A stretch of DNA of 64,000 nt from Capsicum annuum (lineage: Eukaryota > Streptophyta > Magnoliopsida > Solanales > Solanaceae). The stretch lies in the NCBI RefSeq assembly GCF_002878395.1, contig NC_061118.1, positions 91,531,016 through 91,595,015 of the forward strand. The letters are read 5' to 3'. Positions 58,800-64,000 of this stretch are shown in pieces. Positions within the stretch are counted from its first letter, which is position 1. Every line of letters begins with the position of its first letter. The translations under genes and the position numbers were made by a program. Under the pieces are notes generated by a model. It was not told where the DNA came from. It worked only from the letters and a program-made list of their open reading frames with translations, and did no database searches.

Positions 58800-60914
58800 A
58801 AGTCAAAAAACTAAAACTCATCTTCATCGAATTCATCCTCGTCTTTCACATCCTCATCTGTGCTGATATCATCCAGGGGTGTAGATCTTTTATAGTCCGA
58901 ACTGCATCACTAGGACACGGAGGAATAATTCCTGCAGTTTGAATGAAAGAGTTAAATTGCTCCTGCAACATCCTGATTTGTGATGATTTTTCCTCCTCCT
59001 TCTTCTGCGCCCTCTCTCTGTGTTCAGCAAACTCTTCAGTGAGTTTAGAAATCGTATTTTTTAGTCTTTCAATGGTTTCTCTATCAACTGAAGAGTTAGA
59101 GTATGTAGGAACAGATGAACACCTCATATTCTCGCCAATTTTTTTTTTGTGGTATCCATAGTAATGGCCTCTAACTTCAGGACCCACAACTTTATCCCAT
59201 AACTCCTCCTCTACATGTTGGGGTAGTGGATTACCCTGACTTTCAGGAGGCTGAGTACTACGATACTCACTAATGAGCTGTGTATATTTGTTCTATATTC
59301 AAAGTAAAGTTAAAATTAAAAGTCAAAAAATATTAAAGTACTTATACTTGAATAATATCAACTTTGAGAAAAAGATTCATAAATTCAAAATTTGATTCTT
59401 ACATGGGCAGCGTTTGCACGAGGTTTAACCCAGACATCTTCATCAGTCGGGTTCTTTTTTTTTCAGATAAGTCTCTTCGAATAGCTTTCCTTGTGGTATG
59501 CTCCTACCCTTTTCTTTTTTCCTACATATGAAAAAATTATCAATGTTCAAATAATTAAAAATATAAATAGAAACAAACAATTAAAACTGTAAAAGTTACA
59601 TACCAATTTTTCCTCCAGAACAATTATACTTTTGGCACCCGCAATATGTAAGGAACCACCCCTAGATGATGCCCAGACTTTCTTTCCTTTGTCCCTCAGC
59701 AATTGGTATTCTTTGCTATTCCAATAGCGAATATACTGTTTCCATAAGGGTTCGCTAATCTAGTCAGGTCGTACCAAGTTGGTTCGGGCATAATCCAACA
59801 GACCGTTAAATCTGAATCTACATCTTCTGAAAAAGTTCCTCTTTATAAGACATGCATTCACATCATCCCGCAAGTAAAATTTCTACAACAAAAATAAAAA
59901 TATACTCCCTCCGTTTTAAAAAGAATAACCTAGTTTGACTTGGAACGGAGTTTAAGAAAATAAAGAAGACTTTTAAATCTTGTGGTGTTAAATTAAAGAT
60001 GTGTTAAATGTACCAAAATGCCCTTCAATCTTGTGGTTTTAAACATACCATGTGAAAAGTTGAAAATAAAAAGTTTCTAAAAGGGAAAGGAATCATTCCT
60101 TTTTAAATGGACTAAAAAGAAAAGTAGGTCATTCTTTTTTAAACAGGGGGAGTAATATTCAATCTTTTGTTCTAACAAAGTGTTAAGTAGTCGATAAGTT
60201 AAATCCTTATATTAAATTCTTGAAACATTCTTTCCCTGTTAATTTCTGGAACCTTTTGCCAACTGGTCCAGTAGCCCTTGAAGTTCCAACAAATGCATTT
60301 TCTCATAGTTTGTCCAACTCCAGCATCCGGCCTAAACCTACAATACAAGATCAAACAGTAATTTCATAGAGAATAATAATATAGTAATGAAAAAATGAAT
60401 AATGTTATTATATTTAGAAATCTTTCCCTATCACATATGGAGTAAGATAACACCTCCTAAAATCATCTCTGTCGCCTGACTGCGGAGTAAGTGATGGTGG
60501 ATGCACTGGCGTGGGTGAATCTGAAACACCAGATGGAGTGCCTCCAAGCTGAAGATCCGACATCCCAATAGATCCTGCAGAACCACTATGCAAAGCTACG
60601 TGATTGCTATAGGAGGGTACTGACGATGGTAGTACTCTGGATGGGCCAGTGGTCATTCAATAGCACTGCGATGGTGGTGGCACGGTGGTAAGAGTAGAAT
60701 GAGTCGGTGTAGATCCATGAAGTGGACCCACATACATAGGAGTAGGAACTGAATGCTGATACGACCTAGAATATGAGGGTCGTATTATTGCATCAGCAAA
60801 CCGACCCTCAGATATATGAATACCTGTCGGTCATCTATACGGCGGAGGTTGTTTTTTCCTTTTTGTTTTGGTAAGAACAACTTTTTCTATACACTTGTCA
60901 CCTTTGCCTGACAT
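58800..60914 (-). pseudogene. CACTA TNP1-like second protein (plant transposase_24-like), broken
   Basis: The likely start is ATG at 60914: MSGKGDKCIEKVVLTKTKRK, then a Pro/Ser-rich stretch (60414-60656, PTPVHPPSLTPQ). The conserved part, in pieces between introns or breaks, reads WTSWQKVPEINRERMFQ (about 60250), LVRPD and ISEPLWKQYIRYWNSKEYQ with LLRDKGKKVWASSRGGSLH (about 59620-59790). The C-terminal part (58846-59187) is a probable coiled coil (ETIERLKNTISKLTEEFAEH). Related proteins are thought to bind the subterminal repeats and assist TNP2. Two in-frame stops lie in the first 90 codons. Confidence 0.72.
59905..60152. mobile_element. Stowaway (Tc1/Mariner-type) MITE, 248 bp, nested in the CACTA element
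   Basis: The left end CTCCCTCCGTTTTAAAAAGA and right end TTTTTTAAACAGGGGGAG are inverted repeats, flanked on both sides by TA (59903-59904, 60153-60154), the Stowaway target duplication. It lies between coding pieces of the TNP1-like gene. Confidence 0.92.
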
Positions 60915-61189
60915 CTAAATTATGTAAAGTTAACAAGTAGTTAGTTCTAACAAAATGAATATATAAGAAAACATTATAAGTAACTAATTTCAAGTTACTA
61001 ATTCACATTTCAAATCGCTCTACCAACATGAGATAGAAAAGAATATTTTTATTACTATATAAATCATGAAAAGGCGAAAACAACACTCTTAAACAGTATA
61101 TTACACACCAATCTTAAACAAGAAACATAAAGGTAAATATATAGTACAAAGCATAAAGACATAACTAATACGTAATAAATACAACATAC

Positions 61190-63694
61190 ACAAACTAATC
61201 CTCCTCTTCTGAAGACTCTCCACTAAACCATTCACCCTCTTCGAAAGTTTTCTCATCTCCTATCCACTCAGCCTCTTCTTCCATAATATTAACTTCTTCA
61301 AATATATTTTTCGGGTGATTCAAAGTATCCACTAAGTCAACGTCCACAAGTTGGTGATCAATCTGCATTTCATTTTGATACGCAGTCTCTAGCATATTAT
61401 CAACTTTCACCCATCCTATAGGCTTTGTTTTGATTAAAGCTCACCAATCAGACTTATCACTACAGAACGGATAAGGAGCATAAAACACTTGTTTAGCATT
61501 TTACGCTAGAACAAATGGATCGTAAACAAGATACGGCCTATTGTGCTTCACTTTAATGATGTTATGCTCCTTATGTACTCTTGTGCCTCTTGTGCTTGGA
61601 TCAAACCACTTACATCGAAAGAGGACAATTTTTTTTATTGGGAAACCCAGCATACACCAGTTCTAAGATCTCGTGTATGATGCCAAAGTAATCAAAATCA
61701 TCATCACCCTTAACCCAAACACCACTATTGTTTGTTTTTCTTGTTCTGGAGTGTTGTTCGGTGAAAAATTTAAACCCATTTACTGTGTAATGGGACATTA
61801 CATGAGCTTCAACTGGACCCAAAAAAATATCTCTCAAGAGTTGATCGTATGTGGTTGCATTTGGTGATTGGTGTACCTAAAAATATTATACATATATATA
61901 TATATATATTATATATATGTTAGTTGAGGAATGTGTAAATGTTTAAAATTTGTAGAAATATTAATACACTTATGAACCTCATCTGTAAACTATGTTGCAA
62001 AAGATGCATACACTTGATTTTCATGGAATTGAATCTTAAATGAACCGAAGATCCAACATGCGAAACACAATTAGTTTTTTAAGGGAATGAGTAAACAAAT
62101 AAGATATGTTAAAATTTTAAGCTCCTTACTTCAAAAAGGGCTCAACTTCCAAGCAATTCAGCAAAACATACAAAGTTTCTAATTTGCGCTCCGTGGGATG
62201 AGCCGGTGACGTATGGTCTTTTTAGCCTTACAACCAGATTGATTGAAAATTGATACTGATTGTAAATGAGGCTCATTCACATCGTCCTGATGATGATTCG
62301 ATTGGTTTCTTAAACAAGCAACTTCATCACAAAAGTAGTATAAACAAAATTGAGACATTTCTCTTGCAAGATATGCCTCAACTATAGAGCCTTCCACCCT
62401 ATATTTATTTTTGGGACCTCTTTTTAATTTTCCAATTACTGCGCACAATCTTAAGATTAGATGTTTACTATATTAAAAAAAGATATGTATGAATTTAAAT
62501 ATGTTGCAATTTCTTATCGTTCTAATGGATACATCCACCTAGTTTGAACTGGACCGCCTAGCCGTTCTTCTATCACATCGAAGAAAGCTAGCGAAAAAAT
62601 CTTCTCTAGCTTGTTGGTATTAACAACAATATTACTTTCCATTCGCAACATATTTTCTTCTTTTAATGTGGTGGCATATAAGTATTTAAAGAACAAACTG
62701 ATCTCTGCTATTGGTTTCCATATATTTTCAGGTAAACCAATAAAAGCAATTGAAAGTAATTGTTTCATGAAAATATGACAATCATGGCTTTTCATTCCAT
62801 CTAAGATTCTTTGTGCCATATCAATCCTCTTTCCCAAATTTAAGGCATATCCATCAAGCATCTTCAAACATTGGACCTACTCACTTATTTGACGCTTTTG
62901 GTCCAACGTGAATGTAACACTAGCCTTGGACTTAAGAACATTGCCATTGAGCCCCTCCTGTAAGTGTAATTCTCTACATTTGAAATATTCTGGTAAGTCA
63001 TGTCTGGCCCTAGGATTATCCTTTGTTTTGTCGGTGACATTCGTAACTGTGTTGAACAAATTGTCAAAATAGTTCTTCTCAGTATGTATGACATCAACAT
63101 TATTTCTACGTAAATTATCTAGCCAATATTATAACTCCTAAAATATACTTTGCCTAGTCTAGTTATGCGAAACATCATATCCATCAAGCCTGTACAATGG
63201 TTTCTCGCTGGCTTTAGGGAAATCCTGAACTATCTCTCAGATGTCATAACCAGACAGCCGTGGAGGTGGACCATCATATTCCTTTCTATTCCTTCTGAAT
63301 GCATTCTTGAGTCTCCTAAATTCATTATCAGGTGTCAAGAAACAACATGAAAATCAAACCATGAATTTTTCCTGCCATGTCTCAATGTGAAAGATTTTGT
63401 TTTTTCCATACAGTATGGACAAACCAGCTTTCCAGCTGTCATCTACCCAAACAATAATCCATAAGCAGGAAAATCATTAACATTCCAAATTAGATATTAA
63501 CAGAGATTGAAATTCTATTTAAGTGAGATGTCCCAAGTTTCAACCTCCTCATGCTATAAAATTTGAAGTTCATCGATCAAAGATTACAAGTAGACATCTA
63601 TTCCCTTTTTTGGATTACGCGGGCCAGGAACAACATAATTCAGAAATATATAGGGACTAGTCATCAACATTTCAGGAGAAAGATTATAAGGTGT
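61190..63694 (-). pseudogene. CACTA TNP2-type transposase, cut by an LTR insertion
   Basis: From 63694 downwards, in shifting frames: MTTPYNLSPEMLM, VVPGPRNPKKGIDVYL, LIDELQIL, EEVETWDIS, VNDFPAYGLLFG, GKLVCPYCMEKTKSFTLRHG and RKNSWFDFH, which is the Transposase_21 core. Then YDGPPPRLSGYDI. Next come KTKDNPRARHDLPEYF and LKSHDCHIFMKQLL-like text with RLGGPVQTRWMYPLER (62514-62867, DUF4218 type), YRVEGSIVEAYLAREMSQF (62179-62448) and YTVNGFKFFTEQHSRTRKT with NSGVWVKGDDD (61610-61837, DUF4216 type). An acidic tail (61195-61410) follows. The enzyme would cut the element ends; frameshifts near 63340 and many stops disable it. Confidence 0.88.
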
Positions 63695-64000
63695 TGTCAT
63701 ACCCTATTTTTACCTGAGGTTAAAACGAGCACGACGTTATGGACTCTAAAAGAATAAAAATTTGCACAGAGTTTTCATTTAATTTTTAAGGAAAATAAGG
63801 AAACTTATTGAAGTATTAACATGTGATTAATGTTTTTAGTCTGCAAAAAACCAATTGAGATTTTAGGTAAGGGTTCAAGTTATTCCGAAGGGAAGGGGTT
63901 AGACATCCTTCAGAATCCACAAGTGTGGTACCCGGCTAGACTAAATTTTTCAAAGAGGGAGAAGGTATAAAAAATAATGTAGAAGTGTATGTATTAAATA
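63695..64000 (+). repeat. LTR of a gypsy-type retrotransposon, partial, running off the window
   Basis: It begins TGTCATACCCTATTTTTACC immediately after the transposase text ATGACAACACC-complement stops making sense. GGTTCAAGTTATTCCGAAGG and AATCCACAAGTGTGGTACCC agree with a common nightshade LTR family as I recall it. The orientation is taken from the TG start; the element could also be a solo LTR. Confidence 0.7.

Larger units (their letters stand above)
58222..63694 (-). mobile_element. CACTA (En/Spm) DNA transposon, interrupted
   Basis: The left (3') terminus starts CACTACTAAAAAG and is followed by palindromic subterminal repeats. The minus strand then carries a TNP1-like gene and, upstream, a TNP2-type transposase. 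The element does not end within the window. Its transposase is interrupted at 63695 by an LTR. A Stowaway MITE lies inside it. The interior has many stops, so it is inactive. Confidence 0.88.

Noticed and set aside
61673..61867. Plus-strand 64-codon frame
   Set aside because: It is the antisense of the TNP2 DUF4216-type segment.
63150..63350. Plus-strand 66-codon frame
   Set aside because: It is opposite the CACTA transposase core, which explains the openness.

Overview
This window is AT-rich, repeat-dominated nuclear DNA from a flowering plant. It is most likely from Solanaceae: it carries a SolS-type tRNA-derived SINE, several RTE-type LINE tails ending in TTG repeats, and LTR families of the kind seen in nightshades. 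The family assignment is an inference from remembered repeat families, not from a search. There is no sign of prokaryotic or organellar gene organisation. About three quarters of the window can be assigned to transposable elements, most of them degenerate and several nested. Only one host gene is recognisable as multi-exon coding sequence, plus one host pseudogene that has been broken up by transposons.

Layout. (1) 1-8956: an Athila-lineage Ty3/gypsy element on the minus strand; the window opens inside its 3' LTR, and PPT, integrase, RNase H, RT, protease, gag, PBS and a truncated 5' LTR follow. (2) 8957-13572: a heavily decayed chromovirus-type Ty3/gypsy element, minus strand. (3) About 14440-15860: a solo or truncated LTR of Tat/Athila type. 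(4) 15909-17573: two Tourist-like MITEs. (5) 19365-24500: a 5.1 kb hAT element with a transposase pseudogene on the minus strand and a satellite-like array of about 150 bp units. (6) 24524-25946: a foldback element made of nested inverted repeats. (7) 27337-28162: another MITE-like element with a C-rich interior. (8) About 31967-39590: an autonomous-type plant Helitron, now dead, with a RepHel gene followed by an intron-containing RPA1-like gene. (9) 40739-46912: a five-exon host gene for a small single-pass membrane protein; its 4.6 kb last intron is full of LINE and SINE debris. (10) 47203-47995: a second copy of the 859 bp MITE family. (11) 50986-58000: the C-terminal part of a PP2C phosphatase pseudogene, minus strand, split by a complete copia element (51166-57815) with an AAAAG target duplication. 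(12) 58222-63694: a CACTA (En/Spm) element with palindromic subterminal repeats, a TNP1-like gene and a TNP2 transposase. A Stowaway MITE sits inside it, and its transposase is cut at 63695 by the LTR of another retrotransposon that runs off the window.

How the parts relate. No element here looks able to move by itself: each recognisable polyprotein or transposase has stops, frameshifts or lost catalytic residues (integrase Glu to Lys in Athila, the second HUH His to Arg in the Helitron, four stops in the hAT gene). The host gene is the main conserved signal, since all four introns keep the reading phase. It is marred only by an apparent one-base deletion in the T run of the signal-peptide exon. 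The nesting order (PP2C gene, then copia and CACTA; CACTA, then Stowaway and LTR) gives a partial relative history. I found no clearly new biological system. The most unusual structures are the alternating two-unit array in the hAT element, the nested foldback, and an exact 22-nt inverted repeat near 48.4 kb.
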